Assembly: GCA_944739405.2 (NCBI GenBank)
Contig: OX123186.2
Location: forward strand, 16,547,552 to 16,611,551
DNA length: 64,000 nucleotides
Reading direction: 5' to 3'
Source of the DNA: Euclidia mi
Lineage: Eukaryota > Arthropoda > Insecta > Lepidoptera > Erebidae
The notes beneath the pieces were generated by a model that was given only the letters and a program-made list of their open reading frames with translations, had not been told where the DNA came from and did no database searches. The position numbers and the translations under genes are program-made. Shown in pieces: positions 22,080 through 34,348 of the stretch. Every line of letters starts with the position of its first letter. The stretch's first letter is position 1.

Positions 22080-22325
22080 CTGCCTCTGTGTGTGTGGTCG
22101 ATAACGTATGCATCTGCTGAGCGGGAGTACGCGTGTTCGATTCCGGGGTCGGGCAAAAGTGTTACTTAGTTTTTCCGAATTATCAGCACGGAATCTGACA
22201 ATGTAACCGGTAACGGCAATAGGCTCTATCCCATTACGGCATTAATCATAAGGCGAAATGTGGGTGTAATATTACCCCTCTGCCTACCCCTTCGGGATTG
22301 AGGCGTGAAGATATAAAAAAAAGCA
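22080..22325 (+). repeat. tRNA-derived SINE, copy 2
   Basis: A tRNA-like head (GTGGTCGATAACGTATGCAT, then TGTTCGATTCCGGGG at 22133) precedes the same body as at 17240-17500: GGGCAAAAGTGTTAC, GGTAACGGCAATAGGCTC, GAAATGTGGGTGTAATA, CTGCCTACCCCTTCGGGAT and an A-rich end. Pol III transcription and LINE-dependent retroposition are the known route for such elements. Confidence 0.8.
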
Positions 22326-23861
22326 TTGACTAAAAAACCTTAAGCTGGCAGCAAATATGACATCAAAAATTACAAAGAAAAGTAGAGAGAACAACATAGA
22401 TTAGTTCTACAACTGAAACTTTTCATTTGCTCGTCTTTCAAGTGCTGTAAGAACAAGAAGCTTCAAGTCTACAGTGGATAAAAGCTGCAATTAGTAGCTC
22501 TTCGTAAGTAGTTTCACACTTTCCTGAGTTCATAGTTCTCAGTTGGTATTTGAAGTCTGCTAATAAGGATTTTACTTACTTTCTTATCTTTGTGGTTCCT
22601 TTGAATGTAGTACCTAGTATGTGTATGCAGTGAATTGCTGTGTAAATAATGTCTGTACTATCTTCTTATTCAATAATTTTGTCAAGGGGCCCCTAGACTC
22701 GATCGAAACCTACCCGAATAATAAAACATTGAAAAATAAATATCATATATCTGCAAAATACGGATTGTCGAGTATTTTGTTAAATTCTAATGGCTCTGGT
22801 TCTGACAGGCAAATCGCAGTCGCCATATTTGCCACTCTAGCGAAACGTCACTGACACCAGATACCATGTTGAGCTGTACTATTAAGTAGTTTGTAAGTGT
22901 AAATACTTCTTGAAGTTATGTTTCTTATTGGTATAAATAGTTAAAACGACAATTATAGAAGTATCCGGCCATTAAGGGAGATTTCTTGAATCCGCGGGCA
23001 AAGCCTGTTATATTACACTTGCTCTACAAAACACGTGGACTACGCGCTCCAGCTATCATCTGAAGCAATAAAAAGTTACTCCTGGTCTTATTGCTAGTAT
23101 ACACACAGAATGTACTACTACTATAATTGCACAAGATTGTGAAGATGTGTGGTTGTTTATTGTCCATTACGCGAAAACAATTGAACGGATTGCAATAATA
23201 TAACTTCTGACAAACCCGCGCCGGCGAAGCCGCGGGCTAAAGCTAATAATGATATTATGATAACATTAGTATATGATTAGTTGTTTAAATAGAGACCATT
23301 CCTAAAATTCCATTCAAATCCGTACTAAAATGCTAATATTTATTGTCTGAAAATGGTAAAACACATAGATTACCAATTTTGTAATCACAACAAAGGCTAA
23401 AACTTGTCTAAGGCATGTTGTGTTTGATAATATTGCGCACTGAATGGCAAAGACAAATTGTAACTAGAGAATCTTTGTGTGTTAAAGATCTTATTATTTT
23501 ACAATTAACTTAATAGTTTGTATTTAAAAGGAATTGTTTCGAGGCAGAAATTATTATGACGAGAAAACTACGACAACACCGTTTTAAAGAAATAGAAATA
23601 TATTACATAGTACATTGCTAGTATTGGAAAATTTATTTCACCCTCCTTTATTCTTGCCAAAACGGGCGAAAAATTAAGATTTATAGTTTTAATCGTTATT
23701 GGATAATGTGTATGATATACAGTTTACGATCGATAGCCATTTATCACGTAAAGACTACGGCGCGTGGCATAAACCATTTTATTAACGTTTTATATTAAAC
23801 TCATATAACGCTTACTTAATCCCAGCATTTGACCCCAGCGTTACGCTTGGTATGTAATAAA
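22326..23861. other. No gene recognised; traces of old repeats
   Basis: CCGCGGGCAAAGCCTGTTAT at 22996 and GCGAAGCCGCGGGCTAAAGC at 23224 are worn pieces of a common repeat end. A 77-codon frame at 22621-22854 shows no motif. Confidence 0.4.
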
Positions 23862-24127
23862 ATAACAATAATAATAATAATATTCTACCACATTCACACA
23901 ATACTATCTAGTCCCAAACTAAGCAGAAGCTTTTACTATGGGATATGGATAGACATACACATATATACTTTTTTTTGTAAATATACATATTATACATATT
24001 ATACATAGAAACATCCAGACCAAGACAAACATCCATGTTCATGCACACAAATGTTTGACTTGAGCGGGAATCGAACCCGCAACCTTCGGCGTAGCAGTCG
24101 CTCCCGCTGCGCCAACCGGTCGTCGGA
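23862..24127 (-). repeat. tRNA-derived SINE with (ATT)n tail
   Basis: On the minus strand it begins with a tRNA-like head: GACGACCGGTTGGCGCAGCG (A box region) and GGTTGCGGGTTCGATTCCCG (B box). The body follows with TGTTTGTGTGCATGAACATG and TTTGGGACTAGATAGTATTG, and it ends in ATT repeats (23865-23883). I recall this head-body-tail order from a very common lepidopteran SINE family. It is a different family from the copies at 17240, 22080 and 37040. Confidence 0.85.
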
Positions 24128-24353
24128 TATTATTATATAAAAGTCTGTTATTTCAAACAATAATTAAAATAGGAACAGTACCGAATAAACTATTCTACAG
24201 TATATTACTGGGTAAATGTGACTCTTACTTATGAATATTCGTATAATAATTCAGGCCCTGCCGTAAGGATGAAGTATCGTGGGTTTTGAGGTCATCTTTG
24301 ATCTTCATGCTATGCATTTCTATAAAGATATGCCTATTCACCTAAATTAGTAG

Positions 24354-24931
24354 CATAGTAAAAACAGAATAGTAGTAGGATAGCTTCATACAAATCGGCC
24401 GCCGCGCCGCCGCGCTGGTTTGAATGTACGCGTGGGTCGCCGGCGCCGTGTACGCACGCACTTTTCACGCACACAATCTCACGAGCGCGGCAAGCTCGGC
24501 GCGGATTCAGTACGGGATGCGCCGCGCCGCTGATCGAGCGCATTCATGTAGGCACTACACTGCTCGCCCGCTCGAATTGTTTATATACATTCAGTTTTGT
24601 AATAAACGTTATTAATATTATACATTGTGTTCAACGACAGTAAATTAAACTTGTTACATTTTTCTCGCTATAAAGGGCATTTAGATAGTTATATAACGCT
24701 TAGCTAGTCAGTAGGTATTTGAAAAAAAATATATGCAAGCTTAAATTCTGTAGTATTCAGGGCAATCACTAAAAAAACGGCGAAAAAGCGCGCGCGCCGA
24801 CAAAGCCGGCGCTGCGGTGTAAACACGTGACAACCCGTGCGTCATCGCGAGAGTAGGCAATTAACTCGCCGAGCGGCCTTAGCGCTAGTAAAAACAGAAT
24901 AGTAAGCTATTACTATTCTGTTTTTACTATG
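24354..24931. mobile_element. Non-autonomous DNA element with CATAGTAAAAACAGAATAGT ends and GC-rich interior
   Basis: The left end CATAGTAAAAACAGAATAGT at 24354 is mirrored exactly at the right end (24911-24931). TTAGTAG flanks both sides (24347-24353 and 24932-24938), a 7-bp duplication; if the next C is counted, TTAGTAGC makes 8 bp. The interior is strikingly rich in CG-containing words (near 24400-24540 and 24780-24860) in otherwise AT-rich DNA. A second inverted copy of the end lies at 24886-24904, so the right terminus is itself a hairpin. A 7-8 bp duplication would fit hAT- or P-type transposition, but no transposase is present. Confidence 0.75.
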
Positions 24932-24939
24932 TTAGTAGC

Positions 24940-26261
24940 ATCCTTTAAAAAAAATTAAGCTCAACTATAAGAATTTGTCTGTTACGTTCAAGTCTAGTGC
25001 ACAATGGTAATGAACAAACCATTTTCACACCTAGGAACACTTTGTTTATGGAGTTTCTTAGTAGGTAAGTATACTAAAAAAAAAAGTGGTGAAGATAGTT
25101 TCGCAAGCTTGTCGAGGAGTCCATGACTGAGAATTACTGTTCTGCGTGTATGCGTCGTGAGTCGTGTTCTGAAGTGCCCCTCAATTTTAGACGCTCAAGC
25201 ATGTTACTTACTATCTTGTTTTCCACAGTTTGAGACAGAACGGTTCAGCGCACCTTGATGGTTCGACAGGACGCGAAGCAGTTTCAATTAGCATTTCTAC
25301 ATTAATTAATTTATTTCCACATACAACTATCATCACAGGTAACATTTTTATACAATAGAGTGATTACTTATATCTAAATATTTACATTCTACCTATACGT
25401 ATCTACACATTAAAAAGAAAATACACAGTAAGTTACCGTTATGAATTCATATAAAATGCAATGAAAAGATAATTCTGCGCCGTAGCATCTCCAGGCATGG
25501 CACGATGTACTTATGTATTCTTCGGTATCCTTAGGTACATTGAAGCATGCCGTCGTCACAACTTGCTCATATGTAGTGAGTGTTCACAGAACTGTTCTTA
25601 AAAGATATGTTTTATTTTTTGTAGCTTCTTAATTTTACGAATTAAATATTACGATATAATTCAAGTTTCATTTTAGGCATGATTAGTGGGTAAACTGATA
25701 TAGTATAGTGGCTGCAAGACTCCTGAAATACCGCTAACGGTGCCTCGCTCTAAAGACTACACTCCCGACATTAAAATATTGCTTTGAAATGCCTCTGCAT
25801 CATGTTTTTGGAAATGTATGGTGCCAGTTACAAATATGTTCGTAAAATACAAATGAAGTCCTGAACATTTAAATAAATACATAAAGCCGGTGGAAAACAA
25901 ACTTTGTTTTTATTCTGTCCGTTTAATTTGCCAAGTAGACATGTTTACCAAATTGAGCATATCTTTTCCGTTCTTTACGATGGCTGGCTCCTAAATTTTC
26001 TTACCAGTGTTGCCGTAGTGCCATTTAAAGGCAACCATACTACCTGATTAGTAATAATGAACAGGACTTTATTATTATTACGACAGCTGACTGATGGTGT
26101 AATAGGGCAGCAGCTTAGAATCAACCACCTAACTTGAGAGTGTTATAAATAGTATTGGTTCCACAGAAATTAAATATTATGGAGATGGAGAAGCACAAAA
26201 CCTCTTTGAAAAGTTTAATTTTCGAATGAAAAAGGTTTTTTCGTAAGATTTTATTTATTTA
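24940..26261. other. No gene recognised
   Basis: AT-rich DNA with no motif-bearing frame. AAAAAAAGTGG at 25080 and a run of short frames are the only notable items. Confidence 0.35.
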
Positions 26262-26467
26262 CTAGATGACGCCCGCAGCTACGCCCGCACATTTTTTAAA
26301 TTTAACCGTTTCTGCCCGTTCCCGTGGGATTTCGGGAAATTCCGTCTTAGTGCACCCCTACGGTCCCCAAAGAACATACATGCCAAATTTCAGCTTTCTA
26401 CGCCTAATAGTTTTGGCTTTAGCTTGTCTGTCAGTCAGTCAGTAACGCAAGGATTTTATATATTCAG
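26262..26467 (+). repeat. Interspersed repeat 'B', intact copy
   Basis: This copy runs from CTAGATGACGCCCGCAGCTA through CCGTGGGATTTCGGGAAATT, CCCCAAAGAACATACATGCC and AAATTTCAGCTTTCTACGCC to GTCAGTCAGTCAGTAACGCA and ATATATTCAG. The other copy, on the minus strand, is split into 38481-38587 and 45138-45235 by nested insertions, and this intact copy shows what the unbroken sequence looked like. Confidence 0.8.
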
Positions 26468-26720
26468 ATTTATTTTAAGACTTTATACACAAACAAGGTG
26501 TACATAGATGGACATAATGCCACGAGGCATTCTCTACCTGTCAACCTACAGGTGGTGCAGAGATAAATGTGGAGATACCACTTAGGAAAAGACAAAACAT
26601 TTTCGTTTAGACAAACAGAATGGATACACTTTGAGCATGCATAAATAACTTGCTCTTTGAATCTCTAACGGTAATTAACAGGCGCACAGCCCGAACAGTA
26701 AAGCAATCGCCAAGTAATTA

Positions 26721-27191
26721 ATGGAATTGTTAAGTATCGGTAAGCATTCTATGAAGGTAAGTAACTGCTGCACTAGTAAAAAACCATGTATCGCGGAGGA
26801 CTCTACAAACGATCAATCAGCGGACATAAATAAAACCCGGATTCGAAACAACAGTTTGAAGATAGCACAAAGTATTGTCCATAGAGATCGAATACTCAAC
26901 ACTCAGAACAAGGTTCAACAGCGAAGCAATCGTTTCAATCACTACGCTGTAAATGCACTTGTGCAGTCGCTTGTTTTGATAGGTATAACATTTTTGATAG
27001 CGAGCGTACCTAACTACCTACTTGAGATTTACTGCACGCTAGTTGCATTAATACATCCCGATGAATGCAGCTTGTGTCGCAAAGGTAAAATATTCATGTG
27101 CCATTTACAGCATTTCCAGTACAATGCTAATAATACATGCACGGCAACTTACATCATATCAAGGATATTGTTAGATCGTATTGCAAGTTAG
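26721..27191 (+). CDS. Hypothetical 156-residue ORF with one hydrophobic segment
   Basis: The ATG at 26721 opens 156 codons to a TAG at 27189-27191, the longest frame in this region not explained by a repeat. It has a polar first half, then LVQSLVLIGITFLIASVPNY (about residues 81-100), which could be a membrane helix, then a Cys-containing end (CSLCRKGKIFMC). AAGGTAAGT at 26755-26763 is a good splice-donor sequence inside the frame, so if transcribed the ORF might be only a 5' exon. I recognise no family, and the frame may be chance. Confidence 0.25.
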   Translation: MELLSIGKHSMKVSNCCTSKKPCIAEDSTNDQSADINKTRIRNNSLKIAQSIVHRDRILNTQNKVQQRSNRFNHYAVNALVQSLVLIGITFLIASVPNYLLEIYCTLVALIHPDECSLCRKGKIFMCHLQHFQYNANNTCTATYIISRILLDRIAS

Positions 27192-27284
27192 TATCCTTGA
27201 TCGGATACCTAATTTATGCAAGAAAAACATACAGAACGTATTTAGTGCATATTTTTTTAATTTAATAAATTAAGCTGTCTGTCA

Positions 27285-27440
27285 AGCCGCAATTGGCCAG
27301 CGTTGTAGACTGTGGCCTAACCTTTCTCTAATCTGTGAGAGGAAATGTGTGTCCCACAGTAGGACAGTTACATAAAGGGCTGAACCGGGATTGAACCCGC
27401 AACGTGGCATTTGCATACGCTTCCACTGGACTACAAATGT
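27285..27440. repeat. RTE-type LINE tail joined to a tRNA-like segment
   Basis: TTGGCCAGCGTTGTAGACTG then CTGTGAGAGG and CAGTAGGACAG (27293-27368) is the RTE-type tail pattern. The next 70 bases hold AACCGGGATTGAACCCGC, an inverted B box, with a tRNA-like remainder on the minus strand. The two pieces are probably separate insertions. Confidence 0.5.
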
Positions 27441-29150
27441 AGTATTTAATGCTTATTAAATTTGGTTCATTATTTCACATCGTATGTATTTTCCTCCAAC
27501 TTTATGAAGAGCATTATCTGCAATGGTTACTGCTACTAAACCTGACTTCAAAATTGACACAGTTGTTGGTACCTATGCAAGTGGGATTAATCCTTAAAAA
27601 ATGTAACTCACTTAATCTAAAAATACATCTCTACCACGAGCCATAGTTTTTATTTACCGGTTACAGAAACCTTAACAAGAACAGGGTTGATGTTTAACTT
27701 CGTTAACACAATATTATTATATTTAGCGAGTTCACTTATTAGTGTGGCCACGCTGAAATTGCCCGGAAGCGGATTAGCCGATTCGATGTTAATTTGGCAA
27801 ACACGATGAACAAGTATATATTCATATTAAACATTTTACTAACTATTTTATGCCCTGCACCTATGGATAAGAAGGTATTTCGATCATTGTACGCACGCTC
27901 TTTTAACTGAGACTTGAAACATGTGTAGTCTACTTAAAAAATACCGTTTCCCGGGTATTATTTTTGCTTAGTATGACTTGGCATGATATCCTTAACATGT
28001 AGACTTCGGCTCGGTGATGGGTCTTGTTTATCAAAATGTTACAATGGTAGAGACTCAATGGGTGGAGCAGCATATGAAATAGTATAATAAATGAAATAGT
28101 ATAATAGACTAGTATCTTCGTAATATTTATTAAAACTGTATCTGAAATGGTCATATCATCATACTCAATGCATCGGTTCGGAAAACTTCTACATTTACAA
28201 AAACCTTTAGTCTATGTTTAGTTGTCAATAGCCAATAACATAGAATACACATCAAATATAAAAATCAAACTCAATGCAATACATATATTCAATGAGATTC
28301 TTCTCAAATGCGTTCAATTTCGCATTTCCAATTTATTTTATCCTAGTGGCCGTGAAGTGGTATTCTCTTAGGTATTTATTTTTTCCGGCACGTCTACATC
28401 CTATATAAATAACAAAGTCAAATCTAACGAGAAATTCCTCTCCATAAACGAATTTACTATGCCAAATATCATAAGTTAAAGAAAACGGTTAACATATGTA
28501 TGCTATTTCTTATTTACTCTAACATTTACTAAGAAAGAATTCATATAAGTATGTACTAGGAAATATATAATACCGAAGCAATAAAGAAATATACCTACTT
28601 CTACAATATATTCAAACCTTCATATTGATAATGTCAAGCATTTATACGTCTAGCAAAAACATTTTAGGGAATCTCCAATAGCAACAAAAGTAAACAGCCT
28701 TTTCCAGAAAATTGTTATGTATAAGTACCTACTCTCAGGTTTGTATGGAACTAGATGATGCAAACACCAGAGAAAACTTTAATCTTGTGTTCACTTTCAG
28801 CACCTTTTTTATTCATTAGGGGTAAAATATTTATTACTTGTGTGTTTCATTAGTTTAAAATAGATTGAAACCACTGAGAAGAGCGTAAAAGCATGTTTAC
28901 TAGCATACAGCAAAGCACTCGAAATCATTCTAAGTAACAGGTTTTCAGTGCTAAAATTGAAATGAAGGTGATAATCACATAGACTACGTTAATCCAACAG
29001 ACGAGTTTACAATGAGATTGCTGTTCACTAAATTCAAATAAATGTTATGTTTCAGTGTTTCTTGCCGATTTTATCTCCATAAACATAACTTAGATCAAAC
29101 TCTTGTGACGTTTCGAAATAGTAAGTACTTGATACTTGATTGCACGGGCT
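27441..29150. other. No gene recognised
   Basis: AT-rich DNA without recognised repeat or motif-bearing frame, up to the target-site duplication of the LOA-like element. Confidence 0.4.
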
Positions 29151-29206
29151 GTTTCCGCAACTCCACGTCTTGGCGCGTATTTTGCGTGCGGGTGGGAATG
29201 GTGTCT

Positions 29207-32200
29207 TTATTCGAGCCACCCCAGCTCTTCGAGGAAGGCCAGCAGACTCTTGATGTGGCCCACTGCCTCCCTCAGGGTGCTGTATCTCGTCAGGTACTGC
29301 TGCCTGTACTGTGCGACCTCAGGGCAGTCGAGGAGCAGGTGGGCTGCCGTCTCGTCTGCTGCCATACAGGCCCTGCACAGCGGGCTGTCGGTGATACCTA
29401 TAGTAAATAGGTGTTTATTAAAGAATCCGTGTCCTGTGTAGGCGGCCGTGACTGTCCGCAGTTGTTGTTTGGACAGCCGGAGGATTTGTTTGGCTATCTT
29501 ACCGTCTACTGCGGGAAGAGCCTCCTTGGCCTGCCTACATGTTTCAATACCAATCCAGGACTGGTTGTGTTGGGTCCTGGTCCTATTTCTTACCAGGTTG
29601 CGATAAAAACCAGAAGGGAGGGGAATGATGGGCTCGGGTCCCACCATCTCTAAAGTGGCCCCTCTTCTGGCAAGTACGTCGGCTGCGTCATTCCCTCTTG
29701 AGCCACTGTGGCCCTTGATCCATTGCAGTGTTAATTTGTTTTGTTTACCTACCTCTGTTAGTTCCTGGTGGCATTCAAGCGTGAGTGCCGAGGTGATAGT
29801 ATGGCTTTTGAGGGCTGAGAGGACCGCCTTACTATCTGAGAGGATCCTAATGGATCGTTCCCTTACCTCACGTGCCATGATTGCTGTGGCAGCTAGGATT
29901 ATGCCAAAACATTCGGCCTGGTAGACCGTGTTGTAGGCTCCCAGTGGTGCTGCGATGTTGATGTTTAGGTCCTCGGAGAATACTCCTGAACCCGTACCTG
30001 TATCCGTCTTAGACCCATCTGTGAAGATCGTGAGCTCGTTGTGATTAACCGCTCCTTCGTGTAGATCCTCGTACAGTTGGATTTTGTACTTCTTGTCGAA
30101 CACAAATTGTTTCGGTATTTGGTCGCCAATGGCTTGTGTGAGAGGAACTTCTTTAAAGAGTGTATTTAAATTGCTAGTGTGCGGTGTGTTGGTGTCTTTC
30201 CAGAGCTTCAGAGCTCTTAGCCGGACCGCCGTCATCGTTGCTTCCTGTTGTATAAACAGGTGCAATGGAGGCAGGTCCAGCAACACTTCGAGTGCCGCTG
30301 TAGGTGTAGTTTTCATGCAGCCCGTTGCCGCTAGGCATGCAAGTCTTTGAAGCTTGTTGGCGGCCGTTGTTAGGTTGGTCCGAGGCCACCACACTACTAC
30401 GCCGTAGCTTATCATCGGACGTATTATTGTCTTATAAAGCCATAAGACAATTTTGGGGGATATGCCCCAGCGTTTGCCTATCATCTTCTTACACTGCCAG
30501 AAGACAATGCTGGCTTTGTTGAGCTTATTTTCCATGTGGCTGTTCCATGTCAATTTGCTGTCGAGAGTGACACCTAGGTACTTGACCTCGGTAGACAGCT
30601 TAAGCTCTGTATTAAATAACCTGGGCAGTCGGTAAGTGCCCAGCGCGCGTTTGTGTGTGAACATAACTAGTTCGGTCTTGGTCGGGTTTACAGATAATTC
30701 GTACTCATTACACCACCACTCTACTATGCGTAGGGCTTGTTGGGTTAGGTCGTACACTGTACTGGTTACCTTACCTGAGGTGAGTATGGTTAGATCATCT
30801 GCATAACCTATTGTGTAGAAGTCTCTCGCGTTGAGTTTTTCTATGAGTTCATTGATGACTAAGTTCCACAATAGTGGGGAAAGTACACCTCCCTGCGGGC
30901 ACCCTTTAGTTATCAAGGCTGTCTGAGTGTCGCCGTGCAGGCGCACTACCCTTTTGCTGAGCATGTTTTGGATCCACTGTATGAGCATCTGATCCACACC
31001 ATACCTGGCTAGGGTGTTGCTTATGCTGGAAAAGTTTGTCTTGTCGAAGGCTCCTTCTATGTCAATGAAGGTGCCCAGACAGATGCATTTTTGTTGTATA
31101 GCAGCTTCTATCTGGTTCACGACCTGATGTAAGGCCGATTCCGTCGATTTCCCTGAGCTGTATGCATGTTGATTGGCATGTAGGGGTAAGTGTTTAAGTG
31201 CCCCACTTCTTAGTTCCCTCTCGCAGAGCCTTTCCAAGGCTTTAAGCATGAAGGAGGTCAGGCTTATTGGTCTGAAGGACTTTGCATTGGTATAGTCTGT
31301 TTTGCCTGGTTTTGGTATGAAAATTAGTTTGACTTCCCTCCATCTCTTCGGTACATATCTGAGGGCCAGGCTAGCCCTCATGATTGCCAGAAGTCTTTTG
31401 CGGACAGGTTCACCCCCCCATTGTAATAACCCTGGGAAGATGCCGTCCAGTCCGGCTGCTTTGAAGGAATGGAAGCTGTCGATGGCCTATCGGAGTTTTT
31501 CCTCTGTGACCACGGTATTTGCATGTCTCCACTCATGTTCGGTCGCCACTGTTTGTGTATCGTGCCACGTTGTTACCGGGGTGAGGACGCAGCCTGGGAA
31601 GTGTGTTTCGAGTAGGACGCGTCTTGTCTCCTCCTCCGATGTGGTGTATGTGTTATCCGGTTTACGGAGAGTACCTGGTGCAACCGTTGGTTGCTGAGCC
31701 AGTAATTTCCTTACCCGGTTTGCTTGTTGGCAAGATTCAATGCTCCCACAGAATTTCCTCCATCCCATGGTACGTCTAAATCTGAGGCACTTCTTGTAGC
31801 TTGATTTGGCCGCTTTATAAGCGTCCCAATCTTCGTGTGTTCATTGCCCTGTTTAAAGCCCTTCTTACCTTCTTGCGCTTGCGTTCAAGCTCAGCGCCCC
31901 ACCAGGGTTGTTTGCCTGGGGTTGATGGTATAGTGGTTTCAGGGCAGGCTGCGTGGTAGCTGTCTAACATCGACTGCGTCAGTGTACATACCTGCTCGTC
32001 GATCTGTTCATTGTAACCCACTACTGTCGGCGTAGCAGTCAGGGTAAGTTTCTCTGTAAGTAAGTGGACATACTTTACTTTGTCAGTGTTGTGTGGTTTC
32101 CTACGCGGCTGTGTGGGTTGTATAACGACTTCCATGGAGAAGCTGATCCATCTGTGGTCTGAGCACGATGCCTCTTTCGAGACGTGCCATCCCTTGATGC

Positions 32201-32786
32201 GTTCAGCCGCTCCTTTTGTTGCGAGAGTTAAGTCGATAATTGTCTGACTACGTCTTGTGACGAAGGTGGGCTCCGTACCTGTGTTTAATAGGGTAAGATA
32301 GGTGGTGAATAGGTATTCAACCAGTGATTTACCTCTGTTGTTATTGCAGTTCATGCCCCACATTTGGTGGTGGGCATTGGAGTCCGTTCCTATTACGACC
32401 TCCGTATTTGTTCTCTCGCACTGGTTAACCAGACGCGTGAGGTCGAACGGAGGCGGGTCTTCGGCCTCGGGCATGTAGACCGATACGAAAACAACCGCTA
32501 TACTCCTAGGCTGCTGTGTTATTTCAATTTGTATCGCTGTGATGTCTCTGGAACAGAACTCCGTTAGAACTTGGGCTCTGATGTTTTTAGTAGTTAGTAT
32601 ACAGGTTCTTGGATGTGTGTGGTCAGTTGAAGAATAAATCTTACCTCCCAGGCTGGAGAGGCCTCTAATGAGGCCACCCCTTATCCAAGGTTCCTGGATG
32701 AGCACGATGGCTGAATGTTGGACCTCCATCCATTTGCGCAGTTGCGCAGTAGCTGTTTGGCTGTGGTTTGAAGGCAGTTGACGTTA
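29207..32786 (-). pseudogene. LOA-like ORF2: APE endonuclease, reverse transcriptase, RNase H, zinc knuckle (frameshift and stop)
   Basis: ORF2 makes the first-strand nick and primes cDNA synthesis on it. The endonuclease part (about 32786-31840) has IQEPW, GTDSNAHH and SDHRW. A one-base frameshift near 31834-31840 ends it early; the reading continues in another frame through TMGWRKFCGS. An in-frame TAG at 31487-31489 interrupts the linker. The frame from 31381 to 29207 (724 codons from an internal ATG) has RT motif A FIDIEGAFD, motif B GCPQGGVLSPLLWN and YADD at its residues 193-196. RNase H spans about 450-575 with D455, E490, D516 and D565. A zinc knuckle CRAC...H...C lies at 669-686. The catalytic residues are all present, so only two lesions separate this ORF2 from an intact frame. 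Confidence 0.9.
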
Positions 32787-34348
32787 CTAGGCGGAGGGTT
32801 CATCTTTGGATGATGTCCCCTTCTCCCCAAACGTCAGCTGCGTCAGGCCGGCCAGGATGTCGCCAGTCTCCACCCCGTCGTCCCGCCGCACCGGACTCAG
32901 GAGCAGGCACTCATCTTCCGAGTTACCCTCGGCTGATGGGGCAGCCCCCGAGCCAGACGCGGCCGGCTCTGATGGGCCGGATTCTGCGTTGCACCCTGAC
33001 CTGGTGTTAGAGTCCTGCTTGACTCGTATGGAGTTGTCATCGCATCCCGGAGGATGGTCGACAAACTTACCTAAGGGGTCCCGGAACCTGACGTAGACGG
33101 CACCCACCCCCAACGCGAGGCGGCGCTCGTTCTTCAACAGGATCGGGACCTGTTCCTCTGGGACGCCCACCACCAGGAACCACTCACCTGACTGCCTTTC
33201 GGAGTGCAGCATCGACCATTTGTCAACCTCCAACCAGGGGTTCTGGAACTCCAGAGCGCGACCCACGTCGCGCACGTCGTCCCAGACCCCCTGCTCGTCG
33301 GGCACGACAATGCCGCACCGCACTCTCTTCGGGGTCTCTTCCTGGCCCCTGACCTCCAGTTCGAAGCCCGGTGGTGGGACCAGGAGAGAGACTGCCTCCG
33401 TCAGCCAGGTGCGCGTTGCCTTGTCGGCGCACCAAAGTTTGAGGACCCCGTCCGCATGCACGGGTTTCACGGTGAACGCTGGAGCGGGGCGTTTGGGGGT
33501 TTTGGTCGACCAGGCGTCACTCAGGATCTTCCTCTGGAGCTCCCGGAGTACCTGGTACACCAACTCCTTCGGCAAGTTCCCTGTGCATTTGCATGTTACT
33601 GCAACACCCAGGGACGCCTTGGAGGCCTGTGCGTAGGACTTACCTACTGTCGTCCTGGAGGATTCGAGGCGGGGCTTCTTGTGGTCTCCCTGAGGCGAAC
33701 TGGTCTCGTTGAGAGCACGTTTGGCCTCACCTCTGTCCTTGTTTCCAGCAGTTTTACCTGCTGTGTTGCTCGGTGGTGCAGCGGCTGGTTGCCGTCCAGG
33801 CTGGCCAGCTCGCCGCTTGGCGGCAGCCGGCTTCCCTGTACTGCCTCCGGCCTTCTTGCACCCCTCACTGCTGAGTGTGGGCTGCGCACTGGTCACATTG
33901 CTGGGACCTGCGACAGCAGCCTGCTCAGCTGCTTTTGTAGAGGCAGCACCGGCAGCAGCAGCGGTTTGTACAGCCTTCTGCTTGGACGCCCTGCGCTGTC
34001 TCTTGTTTAGGTTTTTCCTCTTCTTCGACGGGCCGACAGTGGCGGGGACACTAGTGGGCGGGCGCTGAACAGGATTGGTGGTCTTGCCCTTACCCTTGCC
34101 CTTCTTGTGGCCAACCAATTGCCAGCCCGCGAAGGAGGAGTCGTCTTCCCGCTTGATCTCGAACGGGCTGACGATTGTAAGGACGGGACCAGTACTAGTG
34201 CTAGCCAGCGCTGAAGTCCCGTCCTTGGGGGATGATATAACCTCTGCAGCTGAGGCACAGCGTCAACCATCTGTTTTGGTTTTGCGGCAGGAACAGCTTT
34301 CGCTGCCACCGTCGCAGTTGGGGTAGTGAAAGGGATAACGGTATCCAT
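32787..34348 (-). pseudogene. LOA-like ORF1 (nucleic-acid-binding protein, DUF4780-like), one frameshift
   Basis: ORF1 proteins of this group coat the element RNA. The ATG at 34348 starts MDTVIPFTTPTATVAAKAVP. Near 34250-34270 the frame shifts, and the rest (GWQLVGHKKGKGKGK onward) reads to a TAG at 32787-32789. The N-terminal half is rich in Lys, Ala and Pro, as expected for RNA binding. The C-terminal half has VLKLWCADKATRTWL, KRVRCGIVVPDEQ and WSMLHSERQSGEWFLVVGVP, which resemble the DUF4780 region of LOA/Lian ORF1 proteins, with no CCHC knuckle seen. ORF2 follows in the same frame after the double stop TAG TAA. Confidence 0.8.

Noticed and set aside
23865..23883. Short-period repeats as part of a CRISPR-like array
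   Set aside because: These are simple ATT repeats of a SINE tail. No spaced identical repeats of CRISPR type occur anywhere in the window.
24055..24127. tRNA gene on the minus strand
   Set aside because: The A and B boxes are present, but the acceptor and anticodon stems do not pair properly, and the SINE body and (ATT)n tail follow directly.
29042..29441. Frames of 101-122 codons on the plus strand
   Set aside because: Antisense to the end of the LOA-like ORF2 and its flank.
33204..34010. 268-codon and other long plus-strand frames
   Set aside because: They lie antisense to the LOA-like ORF1, whose motifs and codon pattern are on the minus strand.
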